The notes: generated by a model not told the origin, from the sequence alone. A stretch of DNA of 64,000 nt from Brucella tritici (GCF_008932295.1 NZ_WBWA01000019.1:23903-87902); one strand, 5' to 3'; positions 12,927-23,648 are shown, numbered from the stretch's first letter. A program made the numbers and translations.

Positions 12927-13325
12927 ATGTCTGTGTCAGATCCTATCGGCGACATGCTGACCCGTATTCGTAACGCAGTAGGCCGCAAGAAGACGAAGGT
13001 TACGACCCCGGCTTCCAAGCTGCGCGCTCGCGTTCTTGATGTCCTTCAGTCCGAAGGCTACATCCGCGGATACACGCAGAGTGAATTCGTGAACGGCAAG
13101 GCCGAGATCGAAATCGAACTGAAGTACTACGAAGGTGTTCCGGTTATCCGTGAGATCAGCCGCGTATCGAAGCCTGGCCGTCGCGTTTACGTATCGGTCA
13201 AGTCGATCCCGCAGGTCGCGAACGGCCTCGGCATCTCGATCCTCTCCACGCCGAAGGGCGTGATGGCGGATCATGAAGCCCGTGAACAAAACGTTGGTGG
13301 TGAGCTGCTCTGCCGCATCTTCTGA
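12927..13325 (+). CDS. rpsH: 30S ribosomal protein S8
   Basis: S8 (132 residues) is a primary binder of the 16S central domain and in E. coli is the translational repressor of the spc operon. [20 protein letters not shown] at the start and the C-terminal [20 protein letters not shown] are family hallmarks. A ribosome site aaggag precedes the ATG. No obvious copy of its rRNA target is seen upstream of rplE. Confidence 0.96.
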   Translation: MSVSDPIGDMLTRIRNAVGRKKTKVTTPASKLRARVLDVLQSEGYIRGYTQSEFVNGKAEIEIELKYYEGVPVIREISRVSKPGRRVYVSVKSIPQVANGLGISILSTPKGVMADHEAREQNVGGELLCRIF

Positions 13326-13363
13326 TGCGGTTGACAGCGAACAGATAAAAGACAGGTATTAAA

Positions 13364-13897
13364 ATGTCTCGTATCGGTAAAAAACCCGTGCCGGTCCCGG
13401 CAGGCGTGACCGCCAGTGTTGATGGGCAGATCGTCAAGGCCAAGGGCGCGAAGGGTGAACTCTCCTTCGTCGTGCACGATGAAGTTCTGGTCAAGATGGA
13501 AGACGGCGCTGTCAGCGTCGATCCGCGCGACCAGTCGAAGGAAGCTCGTTCGAAGTGGGGCATGTCCCGCACAATGATCTCCAACATTTTTGTTGGCGTG
13601 AAGGACGGCTTCGAAAAGAAGCTCGAAATCAGCGGCGTCGGTTACCGCGCTGCCATGCAGGGCAAGAACCTGCAGCTTTCGCTCGGCTTCAGCCACGAAG
13701 TGGTCTACGACGTGCCTGCCGGCATTACTGTTGCCGTTCCGAAGCCGACGGAAATCGTCGTCACCGGTATCGACAAGCAGCAGGTCGGTCAGGTCGCGGC
13801 TGAGATCCGCGAATATCGCGGCCCCGAGCCTTACAAGGGCAAGGGCGTCAAGTATGCTGGCGAGAAGATCGTCCGCAAAGAAGGCAAGAAGAAGTAA
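13364..13897 (+). CDS. rplF: 50S ribosomal protein L6
   Basis: L6 (177 residues) has two repeated alpha/beta domains and binds near the factor-binding centre. It begins [20 protein letters not shown] and ends with the [20 protein letters not shown] motif that binds 23S rRNA helix 97. Length is typical. It is 38 bases after rpsH and 12 before rplR. Confidence 0.96.
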   Translation: MSRIGKKPVPVPAGVTASVDGQIVKAKGAKGELSFVVHDEVLVKMEDGAVSVDPRDQSKEARSKWGMSRTMISNIFVGVKDGFEKKLEISGVGYRAAMQGKNLQLSLGFSHEVVYDVPAGITVAVPKPTEIVVTGIDKQQVGQVAAEIREYRGPEPYKGKGVKYAGEKIVRKEGKKK

Positions 13898-13909
13898 GGG
13901 AAGCGCGTC

Positions 13910-14272
13910 ATGGCATCGCCAAAAGAAACTTTGCAGCGTCGCGCTGCTCGTGTACGCCGTCAGGTCAAGGCTGTTGCAAACGGCCGTCCGCGTCTCAGCG
14001 TGCACCGCTCTTCCAAGAACATCTACGTTCAGGTTATCGACGACGTTCGCGGTGTTACCATCGCAGCTGCTTCGACCCTGGATGGCGACCTGAAGGGCAA
14101 GCTCAAGACCGGCGCCGACTCCGCAGCAGCAGCTGCAGTTGGCAAGCTGGTTGCCGAGCGTGCCGTTAAAGCAGGCGTCAGCGAAGTAGTGTTCGACCGT
14201 GGTGCATTCATTTACCACGGCCGCGTGAAGGCTCTCGCCGAAGCTGCCCGCGAAGGCGGACTGAGCTTCTAA
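13910..14272 (+). CDS. rplR: 50S ribosomal protein L18
   Basis: L18 (120 residues) brings 5S rRNA into the large subunit. The basic N-terminus ([16 protein letters not shown]) and the [14 protein letters not shown] core match the family, and the [20 protein letters not shown] end is conserved. It follows rplF by 12 bases with the ribosome site gggaag. Confidence 0.96.
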   Translation: MASPKETLQRRAARVRRQVKAVANGRPRLSVHRSSKNIYVQVIDDVRGVTIAAASTLDGDLKGKLKTGADSAAAAAVGKLVAERAVKAGVSEVVFDRGAFIYHGRVKALAEAAREGGLSF

Positions 14273-14313
14273 TAGCATTTTGTGCTTCCGGAAAAGAAAA
14301 AGGAAATCAGGAT

Positions 14314-14874
14314 ATGGCACAGAGAGAACGTAACCGCGAAGATCGCGGCCGTGAGGAGCGCGACAGCGAATTCGTCGATAAGCTCGTTCACATCAACCGT
14401 GTTGCCAAGGTCGTCAAGGGCGGCCGTCGCTTCGGTTTTGCTGCGCTCGTCGTTGTTGGCGACCAGAAGGGCCGCGTAGGCTTCGGTCATGGCAAGGCTC
14501 GTGAAGTGCCGGAAGCTATCCGTAAGGCTACGGAAGCTGCCAAGCGCGACATGATCTTCGTACCGCTGCGTTCGGGCCGTACGCTGCATCACGATGTTGA
14601 AGGCCGTCACGGCGCTGGCAAGGTTCTGCTTCGTGCAGCCCCTGCTGGTAAGGGTATCATTGCCGGTGGTCCGATGCGTGCAGTGTTCGAAACGCTCGGC
14701 GTTCAGGACGTTGTCGCCAAGTCGCTCGGTTCGTCGAACCCTTACAACATGGTTCGTGCGACGTTCGATGCTCTGAAGCATCAGATGCATCCGAAGGACA
14801 TCGCTGCACAGCGCGGCATCAAGTACTCGACCCTTCAGGCTCGCCGCCATGATGTGGTCGGTTCGGAAGAATAG
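14314..14874 (+). CDS. rpsE: 30S ribosomal protein S5
   Basis: S5 (186 residues) contributes to decoding fidelity and mRNA unwinding. The N-terminal dsRBD-like domain ([20 protein letters not shown]) is followed by [20 protein letters not shown] and the C-terminal domain with [16 protein letters not shown]. The loop around [11 protein letters not shown], where spectinomycin-resistance changes occur elsewhere, looks wild type. A 67-base space leads to rpmD. Confidence 0.96.
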   Translation: MAQRERNREDRGREERDSEFVDKLVHINRVAKVVKGGRRFGFAALVVVGDQKGRVGFGHGKAREVPEAIRKATEAAKRDMIFVPLRSGRTLHHDVEGRHGAGKVLLRAAPAGKGIIAGGPMRAVFETLGVQDVVAKSLGSSNPYNMVRATFDALKHQMHPKDIAAQRGIKYSTLQARRHDVVGSEE

Positions 14875-14941
14875 CCGATAGTTTGTGTTCGTCCGGGGCC
14901 GCTCAGGCCACCGGATACGCCATAGACAAGGGATTTGAGTG

Positions 14942-15139
14942 ATGGCTGAGAAGAAGGGCAAGACGGTTACGGTCGAGCAGATCGGAAGCCCAATCCGTCG
15001 TCCAGCCGAGCAGCGCGCAACGCTGATCGGTCTGGGTCTTAATAAAATGCACCGCCGCAGCACGCTGGAAGATACTCCGGCAGTTCGTGGCATGATCGCC
15101 AAGCTTCCACACCTCGTTCGAGTTGTGGACGAGGCGTGA
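14942..15139 (+). CDS. rpmD: 50S ribosomal protein L30
   Basis: L30 (65 residues) is a small ferredoxin-like 50S protein, absent from some bacteria but usual in Rhizobiales. The start is the ATG at 14942; a GTG directly before it (14939) would add a single Met. The sequence [20 protein letters not shown] and [19 protein letters not shown] is diagnostic. It sits between rpsE and rplO, in the usual order. Confidence 0.95.
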
Positions 15140-15159
15140 TAGCGCAGGGAGATAGAGAT

Positions 15160-15630
15160 ATGAAACTCAACGATCTGCGTGACAAGCCAGGTTCTGTCAA
15201 GGCGCGCAAGCGCGTTGGCCGTGGTATCGGTTCGGGCACCGGCAAGACCGGTGGTCGTGGTGTCAAGGGTCAGAAGTCCCGTTCGGGGGTCGCGATCAAT
15301 GGCTTTGAAGGCGGCCAGATGCCAATCTACCGCCGTCTGCCGAAGCGCGGCTTCACCAACATCTTCGCAAAGAGCTTCAACGTTGTATCGCTTGGCCGTA
15401 TTCAGGCCGCTATCGATGCAGGCAAGCTCGACGCCAAGGCTGTTGTGAACCTCGATTCGCTGAAGGCTGCTGGCGTGATTCGTCGTGCCAAGGACGGCGT
15501 TCGCATCCTTTCGGACGGCGAACTGAAGGCAAAGGTTGCTTTCGAGGTAGCCGGTGCTTCCAAGGCTGCGGTCGAAAAGATCGAAAAGGCTGGCGGTAGC
15601 ATCAAGCTTCCTGAAGCCGCTGCCGAATAA
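15160..15630 (+). CDS. rplO: 50S ribosomal protein L15
   Basis: L15 (156 residues) is a late-assembly 50S protein whose basic, Gly-rich N-terminal extension ([20 protein letters not shown]) threads into 23S rRNA. The start is at ATG 15160, with agggagatag before it; an in-frame extension to 15136 is not family-like. It is followed by a hairpin and a 160-base gap before secY. Confidence 0.96.
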   Translation: MKLNDLRDKPGSVKARKRVGRGIGSGTGKTGGRGVKGQKSRSGVAINGFEGGQMPIYRRLPKRGFTNIFAKSFNVVSLGRIQAAIDAGKLDAKAVVNLDSLKAAGVIRRAKDGVRILSDGELKAKVAFEVAGASKAAVEKIEKAGGSIKLPEAAAE

Positions 15631-15651
15631 GGCTTCGATACAAAAATAAAA

Positions 15652-15675
15652 AGCGGCGGCCTTAGTGCCGCCGCT
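15652..15675 (+). other. rplO-secY intercistronic hairpin
   Basis: A 9-bp perfect GC stem (agcggcggc / gccgccgct, loop cttagt) begins 21 bases past the rplO stop. The bases after it (tgcacattt) are not a proper T run, so this may reduce read-through or set a 3' end by processing, giving lower secY and adk expression. Confidence 0.6.
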
Positions 15676-15791
15676 TGCACATTTATGCCAATGCGCATAT
15701 CTGGGTAGGGTCTTTTTAGTCTCGAGGCGCGACCGCTATAGATTGCGCTGACGGGGGCGGAGGACCGGAGACTTTTCACCGGAGAAATTTA

Positions 15792-17132
15792 ATGGCATCG
15801 GCTGCTGAACAGCTAGTTTCCAATCTCAATTTTTCGGCTTTCTCGAAGGCAGAAGAACTCAAGAAGCGCATCTGGTTCACGCTGGGTGCTTTGCTCGTAT
15901 ACCGGTTCGGCACCTATATTCCGCTTCCCGGCATCAATCCTGACGCGCTTGCGCAGGCTTTCCAGCAGCATAGCCAGGGTGTGCTCGGACTTTTCAACAT
16001 GTTCGCTGGCGGCGCTGTTGGTCGTATGGCCATTTTCGCGCTCGGCATCATGCCTTATATCTCTGCCTCCATTATCGTGCAGCTCATGACGTCCGTTGTG
16101 CCGTCGCTTGAAGCGCTGAAGAAGGAAGGCGAGGCGGGTCGCAAGATCATCAATCAGTACACGCGTTACGGCACGGTGCTCCTGGCGCTTGTGCAGGCCT
16201 ACGCGATTTCGGTCGGTTTGCAGTCCGGTAACGGAATTGTCACCAATCCGGGACCGTTCTTCATCGTTTCGTCGGTGATCACCCTTGTCGGTGGCACGAT
16301 GTTCCTGATGTGGCTCGGCGAGCAGATCACAGCGCGCGGTATCGGCAACGGTATCTCGCTGATCATCTTCTCCGGTATCGTGGCTAACCTTCCGCACGCT
16401 ATTTCCGGTACGCTGGAACTTGGTCGTACCGGCGCGCTGTCGACAGGCCTTATTCTGGGCGTTATCATTCTTGCCGTCGTGCTGATTGCGGTCATCGTTT
16501 TCGTTGAACGTGCACAGCGTCGCCTTCTGATCCAGTATCCGAAGCGTCAGGTCGGCAACCGCATGTTCCAGGGCGATACGTCACATCTGCCACTGAAGCT
16601 TAATACCGCAGGCGTCATTCCTCCGATTTTTGCCTCGTCGCTGCTGCTTTTGCCTGCGACTGTCGCAGGCTTCGCCAACACGACGGAAATGCCTGCCTGG
16701 GCAACCACCATTCTCAATGCACTTGGTCATGGTCAGCCGCTTTACATGCTGTTCTATGCTGCATTGATGGCATTCTTCTGCTTCTTCTACACGGCCATTG
16801 TGTTCAATCCCAAGGACACCGCTGACCAGCTCAAGAAGCATTCCGGCTTTATTCCGGGCATTCGTCCGGGTGAGCGTACCGCCGAATACATAGACTATGT
16901 GCTGACACGCATCACTGTTGTCGGCGCCATCTATATCGTGCTTGTCTGTCTCCTGCCGGAATTCCTGATTTCCGCAACCGGTGTGCCGTTCTATCTTGGT
17001 GGCACTTCGTTGCTGATCGTTGTGAGCGTGACGCTCGATACGGTTGCGCAAATTCAGGGGCATCTGATCGCTCATCAGTATGAAGGGCTGATCAAGAAGT
17101 CCAAACTCAGAGGTGGGAAACGCAATAAATGA
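15792..17132 (+). CDS. secY: protein translocase subunit SecY
   Basis: SecY (446 residues) is the inner-membrane channel of the Sec system, acting with SecE and SecG and driven by SecA or the ribosome. About ten hydrophobic segments are visible. The [15 protein letters not shown] periplasmic segment after the first helix, the [14 protein letters not shown] helix 2 segment and the cytosolic loop [20 protein letters not shown] are conserved. It lies in the spc group, as usual, and overlaps adk by four bases (ATGA). Confidence 0.97.
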   Translation: MASAAEQLVSNLNFSAFSKAEELKKRIWFTLGALLVYRFGTYIPLPGINPDALAQAFQQHSQGVLGLFNMFAGGAVGRMAIFALGIMPYISASIIVQLMTSVVPSLEALKKEGEAGRKIINQYTRYGTVLLALVQAYAISVGLQSGNGIVTNPGPFFIVSSVITLVGGTMFLMWLGEQITARGIGNGISLIIFSGIVANLPHAISGTLELGRTGALSTGLILGVIILAVVLIAVIVFVERAQRRLLIQYPKRQVGNRMFQGDTSHLPLKLNTAGVIPPIFASSLLLLPATVAGFANTTEMPAWATTILNALGHGQPLYMLFYAALMAFFCFFYTAIVFNPKDTADQLKKHSGFIPGIRPGERTAEYIDYVLTRITVVGAIYIVLVCLLPEFLISATGVPFYLGGTSLLIVVSVTLDTVAQIQGHLIAHQYEGLIKKSKLRGGKRNK

Positions 17133-17713
17133 GACTGATACTTCTTGGGCCGCCCGGAGCAGGTAAGGGGACGCAGGCTGGACTTCTTACCAAGAAGCAT
17201 GGAATTCCTCAGCTTTCGACCGGCGACATGCTGCGTGCAGCAGTCGCCCAGCAGAGCGAGATCGGGAAGCGCGCCAAGGCCGTGATGGATGCCGGGCAAC
17301 TGGTTTCCGACGAGATCGTGAACCAGATCGTATCGGAGCGCATTGATGCTCCTGATTGCGCGAACGGTTTCATCCTCGACGGTTATCCGCGCACGGTTCC
17401 TCAGGCTCAGGCTCTGGGAGCCATGCTGGCGGGGAAGGGCCTCAAGCTTGATGCAGTCATTGAGCTGAAGGTTGACGAGAATGCTCTGGTCAAGCGGATG
17501 GAGAGCCGCGTAGCTGAAACGATTGCCAAGGGTGGTCAGGTCCGTTCGGACGACAATCCAGAAGCTTTCCGCAAGCGTCTCGTCGAATACCGCGAAAAGA
17601 CTTCGCCGCTTTCGAGCTATTATGCCGGGACAGGTGAGCTGCGCGTCATCAACGGTATGGCGCCGGTTGAAGAGGTTACTGCCGAAATCGAGAGGATTCT
17701 GGTTCCGGCATGA
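17129..17713 (+). CDS. adk: adenylate kinase (short-LID form)
   Basis: Adenylate kinase (194 residues) converts ATP and AMP to two ADP and keeps cytosolic adenylate balance. The P-loop [11 protein letters not shown] is at residues 7-17, the AMP-binding part follows (STGDMLRAA), and GYPRTVPQA is present. At 194 residues it is the short type lacking the long zinc-binding LID of about 215-residue enzymes. It is coupled to secY by an ATGA overlap. In many Rhizobiales adk lies here between secY and rpsM, with no rpmJ, as in this window. Confidence 0.96.
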   Translation: MRLILLGPPGAGKGTQAGLLTKKHGIPQLSTGDMLRAAVAQQSEIGKRAKAVMDAGQLVSDEIVNQIVSERIDAPDCANGFILDGYPRTVPQAQALGAMLAGKGLKLDAVIELKVDENALVKRMESRVAETIAKGGQVRSDDNPEAFRKRLVEYREKTSPLSSYYAGTGELRVINGMAPVEEVTAEIERILVPA

Positions 17714-17748
17714 AAATAGAAGAGGCTTGCAGAAGCCTCATTCCATTA

Positions 17749-17785
17749 CGGGCAGGGAAAGCGTGAAGCGTTTTCTGCCCGTTTA
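17749..17785 (+). terminator. probable terminator or attenuator after adk
   Basis: An imperfect long stem (cgggcagggaaagcg against cgttttctgcccg) is followed by ttta. A smaller hairpin (gaggctt/aagcctc) precedes it at 17722-17739. Together they probably separate the spc and alpha transcripts. Confidence 0.5.
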
Positions 17786-18010
17786 TTGCTTCCAGAAGTC
17801 AGCTTAGTTGTCTGTCAGGCCGGTTTGATGGCTTTACGGACAGTTAATAGTTGACTTTTTCGGGCGATTCCGTCAAAGACTGCGCCACTTCAACTGGTTT
17901 TGAATGGCGGGTATCGGCGGAAATCGAAAGAGACCGGTACCGGTCGTTTAATGCTGTCTGGTTGATCGCATCTGCCAGATGGAAATTTTTATAACTCAAG
18001 GAGAACAGAC
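17786..18010 (+). other. alpha operon leader (adk-rpsM gap)
   Basis: No gene is seen. TTGACT at 17851 could be a -35 element, but no good -10 follows at 17 bp. Just before rpsM there is a clear ribosome site (caaggaga). The known E. coli alpha-operon pseudoknot cannot be recognised by eye. Confidence 0.3.
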
Positions 18011-18379
18011 GTGGCACGTATCGCTGGCGTCAACATCCCGACGAACAAGCGCGTTGTTATTGCGCTTCAGTACATCCACGGGATCGGACCGAAATTTGCT
18101 CGGGAAATCGTAACGAAGGTCGGCATTGCTGACGATCGTCGCGTTAACCAGCTGTCGGATGCTGAAGTCCTTCAGATCCGCGAAGCAATCGATGCTGACT
18201 ACCAGGTTGAAGGTGACCTGCGTCGTGAAGTTTCGATGAACATCAAGCGCCTGATGGACCTGGGCTGCTACCGCGGTCTGCGTCATCGTCGTTCGCTGCC
18301 GGTTCGCGGCCAGCGCACGCACACCAACGCACGCACCCGTAAGGGTCCGGCGAAGGCAATCGCAGGCAAGAAGAAGTAA
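18011..18379 (+). CDS. rpsM: 30S ribosomal protein S13
   Basis: S13 (122 residues) is a 30S head protein that bridges to L5 and touches P-site tRNA. The start codon is GTG (18011) with the strong ribosome site aaggaga; the protein begins [20 protein letters not shown] as in the family. The C-terminal basic region [20 protein letters not shown], which reaches the tRNAs, is intact. It opens the alpha group (rpsM-rpsK-rpoA-rplQ). Confidence 0.97.
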   Translation: MARIAGVNIPTNKRVVIALQYIHGIGPKFAREIVTKVGIADDRRVNQLSDAEVLQIREAIDADYQVEGDLRREVSMNIKRLMDLGCYRGLRHRRSLPVRGQRTHTNARTRKGPAKAIAGKKK

Positions 18380-18506
18380 TTTCGACGGGACATATGTTCC
18401 GTCGGACCTTTCCGGTGCGCCGGTTGGGTTTGATGCTGGTCCTTTCTTGAGGACCGGTGTAGCCGCTGGAATTACGGCGGTGTAGAGATCGATTGAAAGG
18501 ACTGTC

Positions 18507-18896
18507 ATGGCCAAGGAAGCCACGCGCGTTCGCCGTCGCGAGCGTAAAAACATCTCGTCGGGCGTTGCCCACGTAAATTCGACGTTCAACAACACCATGA
18601 TCACCATCACGGATGCTCAGGGCAATGCGATTGCCTGGTCGTCTGCCGGTGCTCAGGGTTTCAAGGGTTCGCGTAAGTCGACCCCGTTCGCCGCTCAGAT
18701 CGCTGCTGAAGATTGCGCCAAGAAGGCACAGGAACACGGCATGCGCTCCCTCGAAGTCGAGGTTTGCGGACCGGGCTCTGGCCGTGAATCTGCGCTGCGC
18801 GCCCTTCAGGCTGCCGGCTTTGTGATCACGTCGATCCGCGATGTTACGCCGATCCCGCACAACGGTTGCCGTCCGCGCAAGAAGCGCCGGGTCTAA
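18507..18896 (+). CDS. rpsK: 30S ribosomal protein S11
   Basis: S11 (129 residues) is in the 30S platform near the E site and the Shine-Dalgarno helix. It begins with a basic [20 protein letters not shown] and has the family block [19 protein letters not shown], ending in the Gly-Cys-Arg-Pro-Arg-Lys-Lys-Arg tail. Its first gap (127 bases after rpsM) is longer than usual and shows no separate terminator. Confidence 0.96.
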
Positions 18897-19011
18897 TCCT
18901 CGCTCACATGCCGTACGAGCCTCGGGCTTTTCAAGTTCGGGGCTCCTCTGCGGTTTCTACACTTGATCGCTACGATAGGATGGTAGCGACGATTGATAGA
19001 GGGATACTTAC

Positions 19012-20025
19012 ATGATCCAGAAGAACTGGCAGGAACTCATCAAGCCGAACAAGGTGGAATTCATCACCAACGGCTCCCGCACGCATGCAACCGTCGTTGC
19101 TGAACCGCTGGAACGCGGCTTTGGTCTGACGCTCGGCAATGCTTTGCGTCGCGTACTTCTGTCGTCGCTTCGCGGCGCTGCCGTGACCGCCATTCAGATT
19201 GATGGCGTTCTGCATGAATTCTCTTCGATCCCGGGCGTCCGCGAAGACGTTACGGATATCGTTCTGAACGTCAAGGAAATCGCCATCCGTATGGAAGGCG
19301 AGGGCCCGAAGCGCATGGTCGTCCGCAAGGAAGGCCCAGGCGTTGTTACGGCTGGCGACATTCAGACTGTCGGCGATGTCGAGATCCTCAACCCGGATCA
19401 CGTCATCTGCACGCTGGATGAAGGCGCTGAAATCCGCATGGAATTCACCGTCAACACCGGCAAGGGCTATGTGCCTGCCGACCGCAACCGCGCAGAAGAT
19501 GCTCCGATCGGGCTTATCCCGGTTGACAGCCTCTACTCTCCGGTTCGCAAGGTGTCGTACAAGATCGAGAACACCCGTGAAGGTCAGGTTCTCGATTATG
19601 ACAAGCTGACGCTGAACATCGAGACAAACGGCTCGGTCAGCGGTGAAGACGCAGTGGCATATGCTGCTCGTATTCTCCAGGACCAGCTGGCGATCTTCGT
19701 CAACTTCGAAGAGCCTCAGAAGGAAGCTCCGCAGGAACAGGTTGCGGAACTGGCTTTCAACCCGGCTCTGCTCAAGAAGGTGGACGAACTCGAACTGTCC
19801 GTCCGTTCGGCAAACTGCCTGAAGAACGACAACATCGTCTACATCGGCGATCTGATCCAGAAGACGGAAGCCGAGATGCTGCGGACTCCGAATTTCGGCC
19901 GCAAGTCGCTCAACGAGATCAAGGAAGTTCTGGCATCGATGGGTCTCCATCTCGGTATGGAAATCCCGTCCTGGCCGCCGGAAAATATCGAAGATCTCGC
20001 AAAGCGCTACGAAGACCAATATTAA
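19012..20025 (+). CDS. rpoA: RNA polymerase alpha subunit
   Basis: Alpha (337 residues) dimerises to start RNA polymerase assembly and contacts upstream promoter DNA and activators. The N-terminal dimerisation domain has [19 protein letters not shown] and [20 protein letters not shown]. The C-terminal domain starts near residue 245 ([17 protein letters not shown]) and includes the DNA-binding [13 protein letters not shown] segment [13 protein letters not shown]. It is in the alpha group, 39 bases before rplQ. Confidence 0.98.
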   Translation: MIQKNWQELIKPNKVEFITNGSRTHATVVAEPLERGFGLTLGNALRRVLLSSLRGAAVTAIQIDGVLHEFSSIPGVREDVTDIVLNVKEIAIRMEGEGPKRMVVRKEGPGVVTAGDIQTVGDVEILNPDHVICTLDEGAEIRMEFTVNTGKGYVPADRNRAEDAPIGLIPVDSLYSPVRKVSYKIENTREGQVLDYDKLTLNIETNGSVSGEDAVAYAARILQDQLAIFVNFEEPQKEAPQEQVAELAFNPALLKKVDELELSVRSANCLKNDNIVYIGDLIQKTEAEMLRTPNFGRKSLNEIKEVLASMGLHLGMEIPSWPPENIEDLAKRYEDQY

Positions 20026-20064
20026 GACCGGCAATCCGGCTAGAACTAATTAAGGAGAAGGCTC

Positions 20065-20493
20065 ATGCGTCACGGTAACGGATACCGTAAGCTGAACCGC
20101 ACTGCCTCGCACCGCAAGGCGATGTTCGCCAACATGGCTGCTTCGCTTATCGAACACGAGCAGATTGTGACGACGCTTCCTAAGGCTAAGGAAATTCGCC
20201 CGATCGTTGAAAAGCTTGTCACGCTTGGCAAGCGCGGCGATCTGCATGCTCGCCGTCAGGCTATCTCGGCTATTCGCGATGTCAAGCTCGTCGCAAAGCT
20301 GTTCGATACGCTGGCTGCTCGCTATGCAACCCGCAACGGCGGCTATATCCGCATCATGAAGGCTGGCTTCCGCGCTGGCGACAACGCGCCGCTGGCAGTT
20401 GTTGAATTCGTGGAACGCGATGTCGATGCAAAGGGCAAGGCTGACCGCGCCCGCGTCGAAGCCGAACAGGCTGCGGAAGCAGACGCAGCATAA
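20065..20493 (+). CDS. rplQ: 50S ribosomal protein L17
   Basis: L17 (142 residues) is at the tunnel exit region of the 50S. It begins [20 protein letters not shown], the family signature, and has the conserved [20 protein letters not shown]. The acidic/Ala-rich tail ([11 protein letters not shown]) is longer than in the E. coli protein, which is common in Rhizobiales. It is the last gene of the ribosomal supercluster and is followed by a strong terminator. Confidence 0.96.
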   Translation: MRHGNGYRKLNRTASHRKAMFANMAASLIEHEQIVTTLPKAKEIRPIVEKLVTLGKRGDLHARRQAISAIRDVKLVAKLFDTLAARYATRNGGYIRIMKAGFRAGDNAPLAVVEFVERDVDAKGKADRARVEAEQAAEADAA

Positions 20494-20514
20494 TCTGCAC
20501 TGTTTCTGACTATT

Positions 20515-20548
20515 GAAAAGGGCCGCCTTGTGCGGCCCTTTTTCTTTA
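20515..20548 (+). terminator. terminator of the alpha operon
   Basis: A 9-bp stem (aagggccgc at 20518-20526, gcggccctt at 20532-20540) is followed by tttcttt. It ends the 18.7-kb ribosomal supercluster. Confidence 0.9.
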
Positions 20549-20716
20549 CGCAGGCCGTGTTTCCGGTCGTTCGGGCGCAGGCGTTTCACGAAAAATTGCC
20601 GGTTTGCTGTCCAAGGTCACAATGTGGCCCTTTATCCTTGCCCTCAGTTGACTACATTCAAGACCGAGTCTTGCATGCTTTCCCGAAAGCGGCAGTAAGC
20701 TTGATAAGCGCGGAGT

Positions 20717-22153
20717 ATGTGCATGAATTGGCGACGTTTAGGTATATTGGGTCTTGTAGTGGCGTCAGTCGGACTGGTAGTGCCGTCCGCTATGGCGCAG
20801 GATGCGCCCGCAACGCCCCCCAAGGAAGTGCCGCTCAGCCGCGGTGATATGCAACTTTCCTTCGCTCCTCTTGTGAAAGAGACGACGCCGGCCGTTGTCA
20901 ATGTCTATGCGGCGCGGCAGGTGCAGGCCCGGGCACAGTCGCCATTTGCGGGCGATCCGTTCTTCGAGCAGTTTTTTGGGCGGCAGTTCGGGGAAAGCAA
21001 GCCGCGCATACAGCAATCGCTCGGTTCCGGCGTGATCGTCGATAGTTCTGGTATTGTCGTGACGAACAATCACGTCATCAAGGACGCTGACGAAATCAAG
21101 GTCGCCTTGTCAGACGGGCGGGAGTTTGAAAGCAAGCTGCTTCTGCGAGATGAAACCACGGACCTCGCTGTGCTGAAAATCGAAGCCAAGGACAAGTTTC
21201 CGGTGTTGGGTCTGGGTAACTCCGACGAAGTCGAAGTCGGTGATCTGGTGCTGGCGATCGGCAATCCGTTCGGCGTCGGGCAGACTGTGACGAGCGGTAT
21301 CGTATCGGCGCAATCCCGAACACAGGTTGGCATTTCCGATTTCGATTTCTTCATCCAGACAGATGCTGCCATCAATCCGGGTAATTCGGGTGGCGCATTG
21401 ATCGATATGCGCGGACGCCTGATTGGTATCAATACTGCAATCTATTCGCGCTCTGGCGGCTCGGTGGGTATTGGCTTTGCTATTCCGTCCAATATGGTTC
21501 GCGCCGTTATAGAAGCTGCGCAGAATGGCAGCAAAAGTTTCGAACGCCCCTATATCGGTGCGACGTTCCAGGGCGTGACCTCCGATCTTGCCGAAGGGCT
21601 TGGAATGGAAAAGCCTTATGGGGCTTTGATTACAGCAGTTGCAAAAGGTGGCCCTGCGGAATCGGCGGGACTGAAGATCGGCGATGTGGTCCTGTCCATT
21701 CAGGGCGTTCGCGTCGATAATCAGGATGTGCTTGGTTATCGCCTTTCGACTGCTGGCATCGGAAACACTGTGTCGGTCGAAATCATGAGGGATGGAAAGA
21801 ACCAGACCATCCCGGTGAAGCTCTCTAAAGCGCCTGAAGTCAAGGAAACTGCACCACAGGTAATTAAGGGTGATAATCCCTTCGCCGGTGCGGCCGTCCT
21901 TGTGCTGACGCCGTCCACGGCTACAAAACTGCGTCTCAAGAGTGATAGCCACGGCGTGGTCGTCGTGGACGTCTATTCCGGTTCGCCGGCGGCACGGCTC
22001 GGATTGCGCCCCGGCGACATTGTTCGCAGCATCAACGGGAATCCCATACGCTCCGTGGAGGATATGACCGCGGTTCTGGGTGGGGGACGTGGTCTCGGCT
22101 GGCGGCTTGAGGTGGAACGCAACGGAACGCTGTTGCGTCAGTTTGTGCGTTAA
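20717..22153 (+). CDS. Do/DegP-type periplasmic serine protease
   Basis: This 478-residue protein is a trypsin-like HtrA/Do family protease for damaged envelope proteins. A signal peptide ends near AMA-Q (about residue 27). The triad is His-119 (TNNHV), Asp-149 (TTDLAVL) and Ser-224 (GNSGGA). Two PDZ domains follow at about 255-345 and 385-470, so it has the full Do layout. A second in-frame ATG at 20723 is an alternative start. It is monocistronic, with a hairpin after it. Rhizobiales carry several Do paralogues (degP, degQ, mucD), so I leave the symbol open. Confidence 0.92.
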   Translation: MCMNWRRLGILGLVVASVGLVVPSAMAQDAPATPPKEVPLSRGDMQLSFAPLVKETTPAVVNVYAARQVQARAQSPFAGDPFFEQFFGRQFGESKPRIQQSLGSGVIVDSSGIVVTNNHVIKDADEIKVALSDGREFESKLLLRDETTDLAVLKIEAKDKFPVLGLGNSDEVEVGDLVLAIGNPFGVGQTVTSGIVSAQSRTQVGISDFDFFIQTDAAINPGNSGGALIDMRGRLIGINTAIYSRSGGSVGIGFAIPSNMVRAVIEAAQNGSKSFERPYIGATFQGVTSDLAEGLGMEKPYGALITAVAKGGPAESAGLKIGDVVLSIQGVRVDNQDVLGYRLSTAGIGNTVSVEIMRDGKNQTIPVKLSKAPEVKETAPQVIKGDNPFAGAAVLVLTPSTATKLRLKSDSHGVVVVDVYSGSPAARLGLRPGDIVRSINGNPIRSVEDMTAVLGGGRGLGWRLEVERNGTLLRQFVR

Positions 22154-22184
22154 AACTATTGGTCAGTATATCGCCAAAAGTTGC

Positions 22185-22228
22185 ATGCCGCTTCGGGTCG
22201 CATTATGCCTGAGGCGGCATTAGTCTTT
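22185..22228 (+). terminator. probable terminator of the Do protease gene
   Basis: A 10-bp stem with one wobble pair (atgccgcttc at 22185 and gaggcggcat at 22211-22220) is followed by tagtctttt. The loop is rather long. Confidence 0.5.
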
Positions 22229-22244
22229 TGATAGAGCGAATGAA

Positions 22245-23561
22245 ATGAGCGACCTTTTCTCAGCAGCGGCAGACCCGAACGCGGACCGCAACCGGCCGCT
22301 TGCTGATCGCCTGCGTCCGAAGCATCTGTCGGAAGTAACCGGTCAGGAACATCTGACCGGGCCCGAAGGTGTGCTGACACGCATGATTGCGTCCGGTTCG
22401 CTCGGCTCCATGATCTTCTGGGGGCCTCCCGGTACCGGCAAGACGACCGTTGCGCGCCTGCTTGCCGGGGAGACCGATCTGGCGTTTGAGCAGATTTCGG
22501 CGATTTTCTCCGGCGTTGCCGATCTCAAGAAGGTCTTTGAAACGGCCCGCGCGCGACGCATGTCGGGACGCCAGACACTGCTTTTCGTAGACGAAATTCA
22601 TCGCTTCAATCGTGCACAGCAGGATTCGTTTCTCCCGGTCATGGAAGATGGCACCGTTATCCTGATCGGCGCCACGACGGAAAACCCGTCTTTCGAGCTC
22701 AATGCCGCTCTTTTGTCCCGGGCGAGAGTGCTGACTTTCCATCCTCATGACGGCGAGAGCATTGCAACGCTTCTGACCCGTGCCGAAGAGCAGGAAGAAC
22801 GTCCCCTGCCACTGGACGAGGAAGCACGGGCAAGCCTTGTTCGCATGGCAGATGGCGATGGACGCGCGGCGCTGACGCTTGCCGAGGAAGTATGGCGCGC
22901 GGCGCGTCCCGATGAAGTGTTTACCGCTGAAAAGCTGCAGGATGTCGTGCAACGCCGCGCCCCGGTTTATGACAAGGGGCAGGATGGACATTATAATCTG
23001 ATCTCGGCGCTGCATAAGTCGGTGCGGGGATCGGACCCCGACGCGGCGCTTTATTATCTTTCCCGTATGTTTGATGCAGGTGAAGACCCGTTATATCTCG
23101 GGCGGCGGCTTGTGCGCATGGCCGTTGAAGATATCGGCTTAGCTGACCCGCAGGCACTGGTCATCTGCAACGCTGCCAAGGATGCCTACGACTATCTCGG
23201 TTCTCCGGAAGGTGAGCTGGCGCTGGCGCAAGCCTGTGTCTATCTTGCGACGGCTCCGAAATCGAACGCTGTCTATGTAGCTTATAAAGCGTCGATGCGC
23301 GCGGCCAAGGAAAACGGTTCCCTGCTGCCGCCGAAGCATATTCTCAACGCGCCGACCAAACTCATGAAGAATGAGGGGTATGGGGATGGCTATGCCTATG
23401 ACCATGATCAGCCAGACGCGTTTTCAGGACAGGATTATTTTCCGGAAAGCATGGGCAGGCAGAAGTTCTACGATCCGCCGGAGCGGGGTTTTGAACGGGA
23501 TATCCGCAAGCGCCTCGAATACTGGGCGCGTTTGCGACAGGAACGACAGGGACGCCGTTGA
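22245..23561 (+). CDS. rarA: replication-associated recombination protein A (AAA+ ATPase, RarA/MgsA)
   Basis: RarA (438 residues) is a clamp-loader-related AAA+ ATPase that acts at stalled replication forks. Walker A is GPPGTGKT (residues 60-67), Walker B is VDEIHRF (115-121), and sensor 1 is in GATTENPSF. The C-terminal tetramerisation part has YDKGQDGHYNLISALHKSVR and the SDPDAALYYL motif. Length fits the family (about 440). Upstream is the Do protease, an association common in alphaproteobacteria. A hairpin terminator follows after a DnaA-box-like cluster. Confidence 0.95.
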   Translation: MSDLFSAAADPNADRNRPLADRLRPKHLSEVTGQEHLTGPEGVLTRMIASGSLGSMIFWGPPGTGKTTVARLLAGETDLAFEQISAIFSGVADLKKVFETARARRMSGRQTLLFVDEIHRFNRAQQDSFLPVMEDGTVILIGATTENPSFELNAALLSRARVLTFHPHDGESIATLLTRAEEQEERPLPLDEEARASLVRMADGDGRAALTLAEEVWRAARPDEVFTAEKLQDVVQRRAPVYDKGQDGHYNLISALHKSVRGSDPDAALYYLSRMFDAGEDPLYLGRRLVRMAVEDIGLADPQALVICNAAKDAYDYLGSPEGELALAQACVYLATAPKSNAVYVAYKASMRAAKENGSLLPPKHILNAPTKLMKNEGYGDGYAYDHDQPDAFSGQDYFPESMGRQKFYDPPERGFERDIRKRLEYWARLRQERQGRR

Positions 23562-23648
23562 AGTTTGAAGCGGTTCTGTTTCAGCGGAAACGCTCCAAGC
23601 ATGGGTTCTCAGAAAATTTCGACCTTTGAAAACCCACTATCCCCATAG

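Noticed and set aside
17714..18010. Missing rpmJ (L36) as a sign of gene loss
   Set aside because: rpmJ is normally not next to secY in Rhizobiales and lies elsewhere in the genome, so its absence here is ordinary.
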